64,000 nucleotides of DNA from Janthinobacterium sp. PAMC25594. GTDB lineage: Bacteria; Pseudomonadota; Gammaproteobacteria; Burkholderiales; Burkholderiaceae_D. The notes beneath the pieces were generated by a model, which worked only from the letters and a program-made list of their open reading frames with translations, was not told the DNA's origin and did no database searches. The stretch covers positions 5,518,001 to 5,582,000 of the forward strand of contig NZ_CP080377.1 of the NCBI RefSeq assembly GCF_019443505.1. Direction: 5' to 3'. Below, in pieces: positions 15,234 through 24,835 of this stretch. Position 1 is the stretch's first letter, and the number at the start of each line of letters is the position of its first letter. The translations under genes were made by a program, and so were the position numbers.

Positions 15234-17075
15234 ATGGATGAGTTGCTGCAGTATTACGAGCGCGAACTGGGCACCTTGCATGCGCACAATCAGGCGTTTG
15301 CCCGGCGCTATCCGGCCATCGCTGGCGCGCTGGGCATCGTGGGCGGTGACCTGGGCACCACCGACGATCCGCACCTGGCGCGCATGCTGCAGGCGTTTGC
15401 CATGTTCAATGCGCGCACGGCGAAGCGGCTGGCCGATGGCTTCGGCACCTTCAGTGAAACCTTGCTGGAAGTCAATTTCCCCCATTATTTGCGCCCGTTT
15501 CCTGCCTGCGCCATTGCCCGCATCGATAACGACCTTGCGGCGGTGAGCGAGCTGGCCGTGATCCCGCGCGGCACGCTCATGCATGCTGCGGAACATCAGG
15601 GCGTTGCCTGCAAGTTCACCACCGCCTACGATGTCGCCGTGGCGCCGCTGCGCCTGTCCGAGGTGCGTTTCCAGTCCATCGTGGCGGCGCCGCCCGCAGT
15701 GCGCCTGCCACCGGATCTGGGGGCGGCAATCAGCATCACGCTCGAAGCGACGGGCGCCACGTCCACGCTGGACGCGCTGCCGCTGCCGGCGCTGCGCCTG
15801 TTCCTTGATGGCGAGCCTTCCTTTTGCGCCACCTTGCGCGACAGCCTGTTCCTGCGTGCGCGTTGCGCCTATGTGGAAGCCGACGGTATATGGCATGGGC
15901 TGGATGCAGTGCCCTTGCATCCGATCGGCTTTGCCGCCGAGGATGCCCTGATGCCGACCATGGCCGCCTCGCATCCCGCTTACCGCTTGCTGGGCGAATG
16001 GTTTGCCTTTCCGGATAAATTCAATTTCGTCGACCTGGACCTGGCCGCGCTGCGCCCGCTGTTGCCGCCGGCCTGCCGGCGCTGCACCATCCACCTGCTG
16101 CTGGCCGACGTACAGGCCGATGCGGATGTCGCGCGCATCCTGCGGCCCCTGTCCGCCAGGCATCTGCTGACGGGATGCACGCCCGTCGTCAACCTGTTTC
16201 GCCAGGCGGCCAATCCCATTCGCCTGACGCATGCGAGCGCCGAGCATGTGCTGCTGCCATCGGTGCGGCAGGCGCATTGCTACGATATTTACAGCATCGA
16301 CAGCGTGCATGTCCTCAGTGAAACGCAGAGTGGTGGCGCACTCGATGCGTTTCACCCGTTCTATTCGATGCGCCATGGCGAAGCGGGCGGGCGCCGGGGA
16401 CGCTACTGGGTGACGCGGCGCGACGAAGACATGGCACTGAGCAATCCCGGCTACGACATGCGCATCGCCTTTGTCGACGGCGCCATGCAGCCGCTGCACG
16501 ACGCGACGCAAACGGTGTCCATCATGCTGACCTGCAGCAACCGCGATTTGCCGAGCCGCCTGGTGTTCGGCAATGCCGCGGGCGATTTGCACCATGACGG
16601 CGTGGCCAGCGCCTTGCCGGTGCGCCTGCTGCGCAAACCCGGCGCGCCGTGTCGCTTCCCTGCGGGTGCGGCGTCGCATTGGCGGCTGATCGCGCAATTG
16701 TCCCTGAACCATCAGTCGCTGAATGAACAGGGCTTGCCGCTCTTTAAGCAAATACTCGAGCTGTACAACTTGCCCGGTTCGGCCAGCGCCGCGCGCCAGA
16801 TCGCAGGCTTGACGGGACTGCGCCAGCGCGCCGCCAGTACCTGGCTGCAGGACGAGGCGGGCGGCAGCCTCGTCTTCGGCATCGACGTCCTGCTGTCCAT
16901 CGATGAAGAAGCCTTTGTCGGCAGCGGCTTGCATGCCTTTGCCCAGGTGATCGAACGCTTTCTCGGGCTGTATGTGCACCTGGCCTCGTTTACCCGCCTG
17001 ATCGTCTTGTCGCAGAAGACTGGAAAGGAGTTGCTGTGCTGCCTGCCACGCAATGGAAACCAGACGCTGGTGTAG
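15234..17075 (+). CDS. tssF: Type VI secretion baseplate subunit TssF
   Basis: A 613-aa TssF (VasA family), the wedge component of the T6SS baseplate. The start 'MDELLQYYERELGTLHAHN' and following 'FARRYPAIAGALG' are diagnostic. 'VNFPHYLRPFPACAIARI' and the C-terminal 'QVIERFLGLYVHLASFTRL' are also typical. ATG 15234 has GGGAG 5-6 bases upstream; the frame extends upstream to 15102 without family similarity. It overlaps tssG by 40 bases. TssF normally works with TssE, TssG and TssK. TssE and TssK are not encoded in this window. Confidence 0.92.
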   Translation: MDELLQYYERELGTLHAHNQAFARRYPAIAGALGIVGGDLGTTDDPHLARMLQAFAMFNARTAKRLADGFGTFSETLLEVNFPHYLRPFPACAIARIDNDLAAVSELAVIPRGTLMHAAEHQGVACKFTTAYDVAVAPLRLSEVRFQSIVAAPPAVRLPPDLGAAISITLEATGATSTLDALPLPALRLFLDGEPSFCATLRDSLFLRARCAYVEADGIWHGLDAVPLHPIGFAAEDALMPTMAASHPAYRLLGEWFAFPDKFNFVDLDLAALRPLLPPACRRCTIHLLLADVQADADVARILRPLSARHLLTGCTPVVNLFRQAANPIRLTHASAEHVLLPSVRQAHCYDIYSIDSVHVLSETQSGGALDAFHPFYSMRHGEAGGRRGRYWVTRRDEDMALSNPGYDMRIAFVDGAMQPLHDATQTVSIMLTCSNRDLPSRLVFGNAAGDLHHDGVASALPVRLLRKPGAPCRFPAGAASHWRLIAQLSLNHQSLNEQGLPLFKQILELYNLPGSASAARQIAGLTGLRQRAASTWLQDEAGGSLVFGIDVLLSIDEEAFVGSGLHAFAQVIERFLGLYVHLASFTRLIVLSQKTGKELLCCLPRNGNQTLV

Positions 17076-18064
17076 TCGCGCGCCTGCTGGCCGATCCGTC
17101 CGGTACCGGCTTCTTTCAGGCGGTGCGGCTGCTGTCTGCCTGGCTGATGCAGCAGGGCATTTCGCAGGAGCAGGTGTTTGAGGATTATCTGCGCCTGCAT
17201 GGCAGTGCATCGCTGTCGTTTGCGCCGGGCGAAATCGAACAGCTGTGGCTGGAGCAGGAACCAGATGGCGAGACACAGGTGCATGTGCAGGCGGCCATGC
17301 TGGGTTTTTTAGGCGTGCATGGCAGCTTGCCGCTGCATTACACGGAAACGCTCGCCCGCCACGAGCGGCAAACGGGCGATGGCGGTCCCCGTGCCTGGCT
17401 CGACACGCTCTCGCAACGCGCGCTGGCCTTGTTCTACCAGGCCTGGGCCCGCTACCGCATCGAATGCCAGCAGGACGCCGACGGCGGCGATTTCCTGCCC
17501 TTGCAACTGGCTCTGGCGGGAGCCTGGCCTGCCCAGGTGGCCAAGCTGACGGATGGCTTGCCAGCGCATGTGCTTGCCCATTACGCGGCCTTGTTGCGGC
17601 ATCGGCCCGTGGCGGCCGACGTGATGCAGGCGCTGCTGGCCGGGTATTTCGGCGTGCCCGTGCGCATACAGCGTTTTGTGGGCGCCTGGTTCCGGCGCGC
17701 GCCGCAGGAGCGCACCTTGCTGGCTAGTGCCAACGCGCGGCTGGGACAAGGCGCCATGCTGGGAGAGCGCTGCCGGCGCGCCGACTTGCGCTTGCGCCTC
17801 GTGCTGGGGCCGCTGGCACGCCGCGTCTACGAGGATTTCTTGCCCGGACGCCCCGGTGCGCTGGCCCTGCGTCAGATGCTGGGCCTGTTTGGCTTGCCTG
17901 GCATGAGTTTTGAAATACGCCTGGTGCTGCGCCGGGAAGATGTGCGCACCTGCGTGCTGGGCATGGGCGACTGCCTGGCGGAGGATGCCTTTTTGGCCGA
18001 CAAATTGCCGGCCCGTGAGCGTGACGACATGCATTACGACATTCGATTCGATGGTTCCGCCTGA
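17036..18064 (+). CDS. tssG: Type VI secretion baseplate subunit TssG
   Basis: A 342-aa TssG (VasB family), partner of TssF in the baseplate wedge. Typical blocks are 'GFFQAVRLLSAWLMQQG', 'VHVQAAMLGFLGVHGSLPLHYTE', 'LFYQAWARYRIE' and 'LAGYFGVPVRIQRFVGAWF'. The start is GTG with GGAAAGGAG 5 bases upstream, inside the end of tssF, so translation is coupled. The length is normal for the family. Confidence 0.92.
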   Translation: MLPATQWKPDAGVVARLLADPSGTGFFQAVRLLSAWLMQQGISQEQVFEDYLRLHGSASLSFAPGEIEQLWLEQEPDGETQVHVQAAMLGFLGVHGSLPLHYTETLARHERQTGDGGPRAWLDTLSQRALALFYQAWARYRIECQQDADGGDFLPLQLALAGAWPAQVAKLTDGLPAHVLAHYAALLRHRPVAADVMQALLAGYFGVPVRIQRFVGAWFRRAPQERTLLASANARLGQGAMLGERCRRADLRLRLVLGPLARRVYEDFLPGRPGALALRQMLGLFGLPGMSFEIRLVLRREDVRTCVLGMGDCLAEDAFLADKLPARERDDMHYDIRFDGSA

Positions 18065-18112
18065 GACCGCCATGCATGCTGTACCCCGATGATTGCTGGA
18101 AGGAAGAAAACA

Positions 18113-20857
18113 ATGGAAGACTTCGCGCAATGGCTGGCCGTGGACAAGGTCTTGACTGCAGGCAATCGCGCCTTGCGGCTACGCCTCGCTTATCCGGAAG
18201 GCATCAATGAGGATATCTTGCTGCCGCAGCGCATCAGCGGCAGCGAGGCCATCTGCGGCGGGATCGAGTACCGCATCCTGTGCGTGGCCACCGAGGCGCA
18301 GCTGCCGCTGAAACAGTTCATCGCCGTGCCGGCCGAATTGCAAATAGTGACCGACCAGGGGCAGCTGCGCAGGGTCTGCGGCATCGTCGCCGAAGCGAGC
18401 GCGGGGCAGAGCGATGGTGGCCTGGCGACCTATCAACTGGTGCTGCGCGACGGCCTGGCGTTGATGGAAAAACGCGTCAACACGCGCGTGTTTCGCAACA
18501 AGCATGAATTGCAGATCGTGCAGCTCCTGTTTGAGGAGTGGCGGCAGGGCAATAGCGTGCTCGCCGCCAGCCTGGATCTCGCCATCGATGCGGCGCTGGC
18601 GGCGCGCAGCTTGCCCGTGCGCGAATTCACGATGCAGCATAACGAATCCGATGCCGCCTTTATCCGCCGCCTGCTCAGGCGCCGCGGCATCGCCTGGTGT
18701 TTCCAGGCGGGAGCGACCGCCAGCGCGAATGCCACCACCATGCCCGTGCATGCCCTGCTGCTGTTCGACGACGCCAGCCGCCTGCCGGAAAACGCGGCCG
18801 GCGCGGTGCGCTATCACCGCGACGACGCCACCGAGGAAAGGGATACCGTGACGGCCTGGAGCGCCGTGCGCCGCTTGCAAGCGGGAAAGTTCGAACGCTA
18901 CAGCTGGGACGATGGCCACCCGCACAGCCCGCAGTTCATGGCCACGCAGTCGCACGGCGGCGTGGACCAGGGCGGGAATGGCAATCGCCTGGCGGCCAGT
19001 CTCGACGACTATATCGTGGAGCCGCCGCTGGCCGCCGGCAGCAATGACGAATTGCGGCAACTGGGCCAGCTGGCGATGGCGCGTCACGACATGGACAGCA
19101 AGTGTTTCCAAGGAGAAGGCTGCGTGCGCGACTTTTGCGCGGGCCAATGGTTCAGCCTGGAAGGGCATGCCGACATCGACAGCCATCCGGTTCCCGAGCG
19201 CAGTTTCGTCATCACGGCCTTGAGCGTATCGGCCAGCAATAACTTGCCGACAGGCCTGGATGCCAGGGTCGGGCGCCTGTTTGCACAGAGCGGCTGGCAG
19301 TGCGATGCCGGCCCGGCACAAGGGGCAGGCGCCGATGGCCAGGCGGCCTTGCGCTACCGTAACCGTTTTACCTGCGTGCGGCGCGGCATCGCCATCGTGC
19401 CCGCTTTTGACTCGCGCAGCGATTTCCCCGCCGTTCGTCTGCAAAGCGCGCTGGTCGTCGGGCCTGCCGGCGAGGAAGTACATTGCGATGCGCTGGGACG
19501 TGTCAATGTGCGTTTTGTTGCGACGCGCGCGCCGGACCACGCGCATGCCAACGGTTCCGGCGCCTCCGATACGGAGCGCGATTCTGCCTGGGTGCGCGTG
19601 GCATCGAGCTGGAGCGGCAATGGCCCGGGCAGCGGCAAACAATGCGGCACCTTGAGCTTGCCGCGCATCGGCGCGGAAGTGCTGATCGATTTTCTCGGCG
19701 GCGACCCGGACCGGCCCATTATCGTGGGCCAGCTGTACAACGCCGTGGGTGCGCCGCCGGGCTTGAGCGCGCGCGGCGCCTTGCCCGGCAACCGTTATCT
19801 GTCCGGCATGCGCAGCCGCGAAGTGCGCGGTGGGCGCGGCAACCAGCTGTGCTTTGACGACACGCCGTCGCAGATCAGCGCGCAACTGGCCAGCGACCAG
19901 GCGGCCACGCAATTGAACCTCGGCTATCTGACGGAACCGCGTAGCGACGGCGCAGGGCGGCAGCGCGGCGACGGCTTCGAGTTGCGCAGCGACGCCAGCG
20001 GCAGCGTGCGCACGGCCCGTTCGCTGCTGATTTCGGCCTGGAAACAGCTGGGCGCCAGCGGCAAGCAGCTCGATGGCAGCGAGCATGCCGCCGTGATGCA
20101 GGAATGCCTGGAATTGTTGACCTCCCTGGGCGAGTTTGCCGCCCAGCACCAGGCGCTGGCGTGGGACGCGGCCGGCAGCAAGGCGCTGGGCGCCGCGATT
20201 GCCGCCGACCAGCCCGCCGTCAGCATCACGGCGCCCGAGGGCGTGGCGCTGAGTACCCCCAAAACCATCAGCGGCAACGCGGGCGCGAATATCGACCTGG
20301 TGGCCCAGCAGCATTTGCAACTGAGCGCGGCCCAGCGCTGCAATGTCAACGCGGGCAAGGGCATTTCCCTGTTCGCGCACGAGGATGGCATCGTGCAGGT
20401 GGCCCACTTCGGCAAGTTTTTGCTGCAAAGTCAGCACGACCTGCTGCAGGCGGACGCCGCCAAGGAGATCCGCCTGACAGCCGGCACGCGCCTGGTCGGC
20501 GTGGCGCAGGACGAAATCACCTTCATGACGGCGGGCGGCGCCTACCTGAAACTGTCCGGCGGTGCGGTGGAACTGGGCGGTCCCGGCGCGCTGACGGTGA
20601 AGACTGATGGCCACCACTGGAACGGCCCGGCCAGCATGAAAGGCGAGCTGCCCACCTTCGGCGAGGGCGAGCTGGGCCGCGTGCCGCGATTGCTGCGTCC
20701 CACCGACGGCTTGCCCGTCGAAGGCGTGGAAGTGCATATCGAGCGCGAAGGCGACGGTCCCGTGACGGGCGTCAGCGGCGCCGACGGGCGCGGGCCGAAG
20801 GTGGCGACCGATCATCTGCAGCGGCTGAAGGGTTTCTTCTTCCGCCGCCGTTCCTGA
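18113..20857 (+). CDS. vgrG: Type VI secretion spike protein VgrG
   Basis: A 914-aa VgrG (TssI). The gp27-like part includes 'EFTMQHNESDAAFIRRLLRR' (shared by all VgrGs). The gp5 OB fold includes 'DALGRVNVRF' and 'WVRVASSWSG...GTLSLPRIGAEVLIDFLGGDPDRPIIVG'. A DUF2345-type needle follows. The last 60 residues, 'LLRPTDGLPVEGVEVHIERE' onward, look like a short transthyretin-like cargo-docking domain. ATG 18113 has GGAAGGAAG upstream; ATG 18089 is in frame but lacks an SD. There is no fused toxin domain, so the downstream lipase is the likely cargo. Confidence 0.93.
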   Translation: MEDFAQWLAVDKVLTAGNRALRLRLAYPEGINEDILLPQRISGSEAICGGIEYRILCVATEAQLPLKQFIAVPAELQIVTDQGQLRRVCGIVAEASAGQSDGGLATYQLVLRDGLALMEKRVNTRVFRNKHELQIVQLLFEEWRQGNSVLAASLDLAIDAALAARSLPVREFTMQHNESDAAFIRRLLRRRGIAWCFQAGATASANATTMPVHALLLFDDASRLPENAAGAVRYHRDDATEERDTVTAWSAVRRLQAGKFERYSWDDGHPHSPQFMATQSHGGVDQGGNGNRLAASLDDYIVEPPLAAGSNDELRQLGQLAMARHDMDSKCFQGEGCVRDFCAGQWFSLEGHADIDSHPVPERSFVITALSVSASNNLPTGLDARVGRLFAQSGWQCDAGPAQGAGADGQAALRYRNRFTCVRRGIAIVPAFDSRSDFPAVRLQSALVVGPAGEEVHCDALGRVNVRFVATRAPDHAHANGSGASDTERDSAWVRVASSWSGNGPGSGKQCGTLSLPRIGAEVLIDFLGGDPDRPIIVGQLYNAVGAPPGLSARGALPGNRYLSGMRSREVRGGRGNQLCFDDTPSQISAQLASDQAATQLNLGYLTEPRSDGAGRQRGDGFELRSDASGSVRTARSLLISAWKQLGASGKQLDGSEHAAVMQECLELLTSLGEFAAQHQALAWDAAGSKALGAAIAADQPAVSITAPEGVALSTPKTISGNAGANIDLVAQQHLQLSAAQRCNVNAGKGISLFAHEDGIVQVAHFGKFLLQSQHDLLQADAAKEIRLTAGTRLVGVAQDEITFMTAGGAYLKLSGGAVELGGPGALTVKTDGHHWNGPASMKGELPTFGEGELGRVPRLLRPTDGLPVEGVEVHIEREGDGPVTGVSGADGRGPKVATDHLQRLKGFFFRRRS

Positions 20858-20880
20858 AACCCGACACCGGAGACCACACC

Positions 20881-23127
20881 ATGCTGTTCGATCCCCATCC
20901 GCCGCTGTGCGACGATCCTGAAATCGATATCCTCGGTCAGTTTTCCTGCAACGCCAATTTCCAGAGCAGCGACCGGGACACGCTGCAGCAACTGCCGCTG
21001 CCCGGCATCGTGATCTTCGTGCACGGCGTCAATTCCGATGGCGAGTGGTACGCGGCAGCCGAAGAGGGACTGTGCAAGGGCCTCAACGAGCGCCTCAAGC
21101 GTTCCTGCCATCACATGCAGCACCGTGGCGTGGAAGGCGGCGAACTGACGGCGGTCAATTATGGCGCCGAGATCACGGCCGAAGGCTTTCTCAACCCGGA
21201 AATGTCGGCCGATACCTTGATCCGCGATGCCGGCACTTTTTCTCCCGTGATCCGTTTTCGCTGGGGCTACAAGGCTTCCGGCGAGGAACTGCAGCAATAC
21301 GGCAAGGGCATCTACCTGAATGAGGAAGACTACTGGGGCGGCGGGCCGTTTGCCAATGGCTGCAGCGCGCTGGCCGACTTGTGGAAGGACGGGCTGAGCG
21401 AGGGTTTATTCTTGTGGAACACCATCCAGCACATGAATCCCTTCCCGGAACGGCAAGTGTACAGCTGCCCGCCGCGTCCGTATTTCGTGCTGGCCGCCTA
21501 TCGTCTGGCCAGGCTGGTCGAAGCCATCCGCCAGCAGCAGGCCGACGTGCCCGTCACCATCGTGTGCCATAGCCAGGGCACGATGGTGGCGATGGCGGCC
21601 GCCTTTCTCGGCGCAAACCTGCCCAAGGTGAAGGACAATTTTCCCTGCGTGGCCGACAACTATGTCATTTGCAATTCGCCGTACAGCCTGGCGAAAAGCA
21701 ATAGCGCCGAGAACTGGGTGGCCAGCAATCTGCGTGCGGCGGACGGCAGCACGGGCAGGGTGACGGTGCAGGCGCGCATCGCCACCTTGAAAAACTTCTT
21801 TGCCATCATCGGCCAGCGCGCCAGCCTGGGCGAGGCGCAGACAGACGAGGAAATCGACCGCTGCATGGCCAACGCGCAGCACGGTTTTTCCGCCGCCAAA
21901 GATCGTGAACAATACGGGATTGCCGGCGCCGCCCGGGGCGGCAGGAAATCATCGTATGGCAGGGTGACCATCTATTGCAATCCGCACGACGTGGTGGTGT
22001 CGTCCGTGGCCATCGAGGGCATCGGCTGGCGCGGCCTGTCGGGTTCGCTGGCCAAGGATAGCAAGGACGGCGGCGAGCTGGCGGCCACCGGGGCCGCAGG
22101 CGTGTGCGTGCAGCGCGTGTTTGCCCAGGGTTTTGAGGTGGGCAAGCAGGGCAGCTATCACTACTGGAGCGATCACTGGCGCAAGCCCACGCCGGGCGGC
22201 AAGGACTTCTGGTTTCCGGCGCAGAAATATGCGTCGTATTCCATCAAGCAGGGCGTCGAGGCCAGCGAGAGCTCCTTTTCCACCATCCTGACGGTCGGGT
22301 TTGCGCCTCTGTTCATCGTGGTCACGGGCCTGGCCCACAGCCCCTGCAATGCCTCTCCCCACAAAGACTGGAAAATCGAACTGAACGCACCCGACTTGCT
22401 GCCGCCCTTCAAGCCGCAGTCCTTGCGCTTTGGCCAGACAAGCGAGGAATTCGACGAAGGCTACGAGCCCCCCGGCGAATCGCGCCAGGCCGGCAAGCAG
22501 CGCGCGCCCGGCGACGATTACCTTGCCGATCATGAGATTCCGCCCGGCGGCCTGCAGGGGCAGGCGGCGAAAAGCGAAGCCAAACGCATGGACAGCGCCA
22601 AGGGCACGGCCGATGACGAGGCGCGCCTGCGATTCGAGCAGCGCGCCGTGATACGCGCGCAGGCCGTACGGGAAGGAAAAAGTCCCGCAGGTCAAAAAGT
22701 CCAGCAAGAAATGCCCAACGCCACGCCTGACGCCGAATACCAAGCATGGCGCAGCACGCGGATAGAGGAAATGATGTCCAGCCAGGCGGGCGCCTACGCC
22801 ACCGACCATTCCACCATCCTGACCAACCCCATGCACGCAGAGCGGGCGCTTGCGTATGACGTGGCGGTGGGCGTGTGCCGCATCAAGCCGGATCAGCTGC
22901 GTAAGTTGAGGGTGGCGGCGGATTGGAGGTTGTTGAAGGCGCTTGATGATAGTGACTCTGCAAAGACTTTTAAAGAGTACTTTGCCAAAGCGAGACGTAA
23001 CAAGATGACTGCCTCAGTGTGGGTAAAAGAGTCTGAAGAAGCCAGTCTTCCTGAAAAAATTATCGACATACGTGAAAACCCTGCGCGGGATCCCCGGCCT
23101 ACGTCTGGAGAACTGGCTCACGATTGA
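20881..23127 (+). CDS. Tle3-like T6SS phospholipase effector (alpha/beta hydrolase)
   Basis: A 748-aa protein with an N-terminal alpha/beta hydrolase fold: 'GIVIFVHGVNSDG' (oxyanion region, 43-55) and nucleophile 'VTIVCHSQGTMVAM' (Ser231). Its layout (a hydrolase followed by a long C-terminal extension) and its place between vgrG and a DUF2875 gene match the P. aeruginosa Tle3 antibacterial lipase locus. A Gln/Lys/Glu-rich linker (about 510-640) precedes the C terminus. From about 22930 the GC content falls and codon use changes, which suggests that the last 65 residues have a different origin. The class is well supported; the Tle3 subfamily is from context and memory of the locus. Confidence 0.78.
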   Translation: MLFDPHPPLCDDPEIDILGQFSCNANFQSSDRDTLQQLPLPGIVIFVHGVNSDGEWYAAAEEGLCKGLNERLKRSCHHMQHRGVEGGELTAVNYGAEITAEGFLNPEMSADTLIRDAGTFSPVIRFRWGYKASGEELQQYGKGIYLNEEDYWGGGPFANGCSALADLWKDGLSEGLFLWNTIQHMNPFPERQVYSCPPRPYFVLAAYRLARLVEAIRQQQADVPVTIVCHSQGTMVAMAAAFLGANLPKVKDNFPCVADNYVICNSPYSLAKSNSAENWVASNLRAADGSTGRVTVQARIATLKNFFAIIGQRASLGEAQTDEEIDRCMANAQHGFSAAKDREQYGIAGAARGGRKSSYGRVTIYCNPHDVVVSSVAIEGIGWRGLSGSLAKDSKDGGELAATGAAGVCVQRVFAQGFEVGKQGSYHYWSDHWRKPTPGGKDFWFPAQKYASYSIKQGVEASESSFSTILTVGFAPLFIVVTGLAHSPCNASPHKDWKIELNAPDLLPPFKPQSLRFGQTSEEFDEGYEPPGESRQAGKQRAPGDDYLADHEIPPGGLQGQAAKSEAKRMDSAKGTADDEARLRFEQRAVIRAQAVREGKSPAGQKVQQEMPNATPDAEYQAWRSTRIEEMMSSQAGAYATDHSTILTNPMHAERALAYDVAVGVCRIKPDQLRKLRVAADWRLLKALDDSDSAKTFKEYFAKARRNKMTASVWVKESEEASLPEKIIDIRENPARDPRPTSGELAHD

Positions 23128-23199
23128 TGTCATGCGATTTACCGGTTTGTATAGAGCAGATCCTTCTGCAACAGCCTTTTTATAGATGGAGCATTGAGC

Positions 23200-24543
23200 A
23201 TGTTCAAAACTATTTTTCTTTATGTGTCCCTCGGATTTCTGGTCGTATTCCTGCTGGCCGCTTGTTCACATTTGCGTTCGTCGCCTGCTACCTTGAGCAG
23301 TACCGTTAGTGCTGTACCTGAGGTTAATAAGCGGCCTTACATGGCTCAAGTAGTTGGCTTGCAATGGCTTAATCCACTACAGCGGAAGGACTATCCGACG
23401 CAATGGCAATTGCTGTGGACTTTGGGGCTGGCACAACCAAATCCGAACGATGAGATGGTCAGGGAAAAGCCTGAAAAATATTCCAAACTGCAAAGCATTG
23501 CGTCTATTGCTGTTGGAAATAATGGTTCTGAAACCTTCCGCGGCTACCACCATAAATATATCGAAGATATGTTTGATCGTTTTCATGGAGTGTATTACTC
23601 CGACCCAGAGTACTTCTACAACGTTCACTCAGCTGAAAAAAGATCACGTTGGCGCGAGCTTGCAGGCATTCACATTGAGTATGCGTTACCTGAAGGCAAG
23701 CTTGACCCTGTTGAGGCTGCCAAGTTCGTCCAAGAATATGTTGCCGATATTTTTAGCATCGGCAACATCCACTCTCCCACCCTCTGGACCCGCTCCACCC
23801 CACCCGACGTCCGCGTCACCATGGGCGGCCCCAACGCCGGTTTTACTTCACTTTCCGCCGCGCTCGACTACCTGCAAAGCCACCCCAAGGAAACCGTCTG
23901 GGCCATGAACTGGGATGCGCCCAGCCGTCCCCTGGACCGGCAGATCAACGAAAACCTGGTACTGCTGGTGCTGGCCGGCCCCGACTACAAGACGGAGCGG
24001 GCGCCGCTGGCGTGGCTAGGCTATCCGAGTACCAAACAGGTTGCCGATTTTGAAGTCAAAAAGGGCGAACCGCCGCGCCTGGTGCAGGCGTGGACGGCGG
24101 CCATCGAAGAGGCTGCGGCTAAGGCCAATCAAGCCGAGACCGGGATCGGCTATCTGATCCACGACGCCGGCAATACGCATCAGGATTCGTCCGCGCGGCT
24201 CGGCGCGCTGGCGCAGACGCTCACCGTGCAATTGCCGGAATTCGATCTGCTGAAGCAAAGCTTCAATCTGACGGCCGTGCTGGGCGAGACGGGCGCGGGC
24301 ACTGCGCTGACGAACATGGCGCTGGGCATCGCCTACGCGCATCACTTCGGTAAACCCGTGCTGGTGGCCGGCACCAGCGACCTGCTTGCCCCCGTGGCGC
24401 TGGTGGTGGCGCCGCCCGCCGTCGTGCGGCCGATACAGCCCGGTAAACCGTGGTTCCGCGCGCGCAGCGGCAACCATGCGTATTTGCCCTGGTGGGGCTT
24501 GCGCCACGATGCGCGCGAGTATTACCAGGGGTTTTCGCAATGA
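23200..24543 (+). CDS. DUF2875 (Tla3-like) protein, T6SS lipase partner
   Basis: 447 aa. The N terminus has a hydrophobic segment followed by LLAAC, a lipobox-like sequence with Cys22, so it is probably a lipoprotein or inner-membrane anchored. The body ('PYMAQVVGLQWLNPLQRKDYP', 'YYSDPEYFYNVHS', 'LVLLVLAGPDYKTERAPLAW', 'RPIQPGKPWFRARSGNHAYL') fits the DUF2875 family. In P. aeruginosa a DUF2875 protein (Tla3) adapts the lipase Tle3 to VgrG. Start ATG 23200 has GGAG upstream; TTG 23194 is an alternative. The first 190 codons are AT-rich and the rest GC-rich, with a sharp change near 23765. It could serve as immunity instead of adaptor here. Confidence 0.72.
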   Translation: MFKTIFLYVSLGFLVVFLLAACSHLRSSPATLSSTVSAVPEVNKRPYMAQVVGLQWLNPLQRKDYPTQWQLLWTLGLAQPNPNDEMVREKPEKYSKLQSIASIAVGNNGSETFRGYHHKYIEDMFDRFHGVYYSDPEYFYNVHSAEKRSRWRELAGIHIEYALPEGKLDPVEAAKFVQEYVADIFSIGNIHSPTLWTRSTPPDVRVTMGGPNAGFTSLSAALDYLQSHPKETVWAMNWDAPSRPLDRQINENLVLLVLAGPDYKTERAPLAWLGYPSTKQVADFEVKKGEPPRLVQAWTAAIEEAAAKANQAETGIGYLIHDAGNTHQDSSARLGALAQTLTVQLPEFDLLKQSFNLTAVLGETGAGTALTNMALGIAYAHHFGKPVLVAGTSDLLAPVALVVAPPAVVRPIQPGKPWFRARSGNHAYLPWWGLRHDAREYYQGFSQ

Positions 24544-24571
24544 GGCGTTTTACCTATTCAAGGAGAAGAGC

Positions 24572-24835
24572 ATGCGTGGCGTGATCCGTTTGAACGACCC
24601 CACCAGCCACGGCGGCAAGGTGGTGGGGGCGGCGCCGAACAGCACGGTGCTGGGCGTGGCCGTGGCGCGCAAGGGCGACCCTTGCGTGTGTCCGATAAAA
24701 GGTCACGTGCGTTGCGTGATCGCCGAGGGCGATCCGCAGGTGCTGATCGACGGCGTGCCCGTGGCCTTTGACGGTCACAAGACCAGCTGCGGCGCCAGCC
24801 TGATGTCTACCGTGGGCAACAGCGGGCGCGGTTAG
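24572..24835 (+). CDS. PAAR-domain T6SS spike tip protein
   Basis: An 87-aa PAAR protein that caps the VgrG spike. It begins 'MRGVIRLNDPTSHGGKVVGA' and has the three-turn repeat with 'ARKGDPCVCPIKG' and 'GVPVAFDGHKTSCGA', whose Cys/His residues bind the tip metal ion. AAGGAGAAGAGC precedes the start. It is the last gene of the module, 28 bases after the DUF2875 gene. Its stop overlaps the converging aminotransferase stop by 4 bases. Confidence 0.92.
   Translation: MRGVIRLNDPTSHGGKVVGAAPNSTVLGVAVARKGDPCVCPIKGHVRCVIAEGDPQVLIDGVPVAFDGHKTSCGASLMSTVGNSGRG

Noticed and set aside
15105..17276. 723-aa minus-strand frame
   Set aside because: Shadow opposite tssF, which has clear family motifs.
18179..20815. 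878-aa minus-strand frame
   Set aside because: Shadow opposite vgrG with biased composition.
23124..23309. 61-aa frame between effector and DUF2875 gene as a possible immunity gene
   Set aside because: It overlaps the lipobox start of the DUF2875 gene in another frame, has no SD and no signal peptide.
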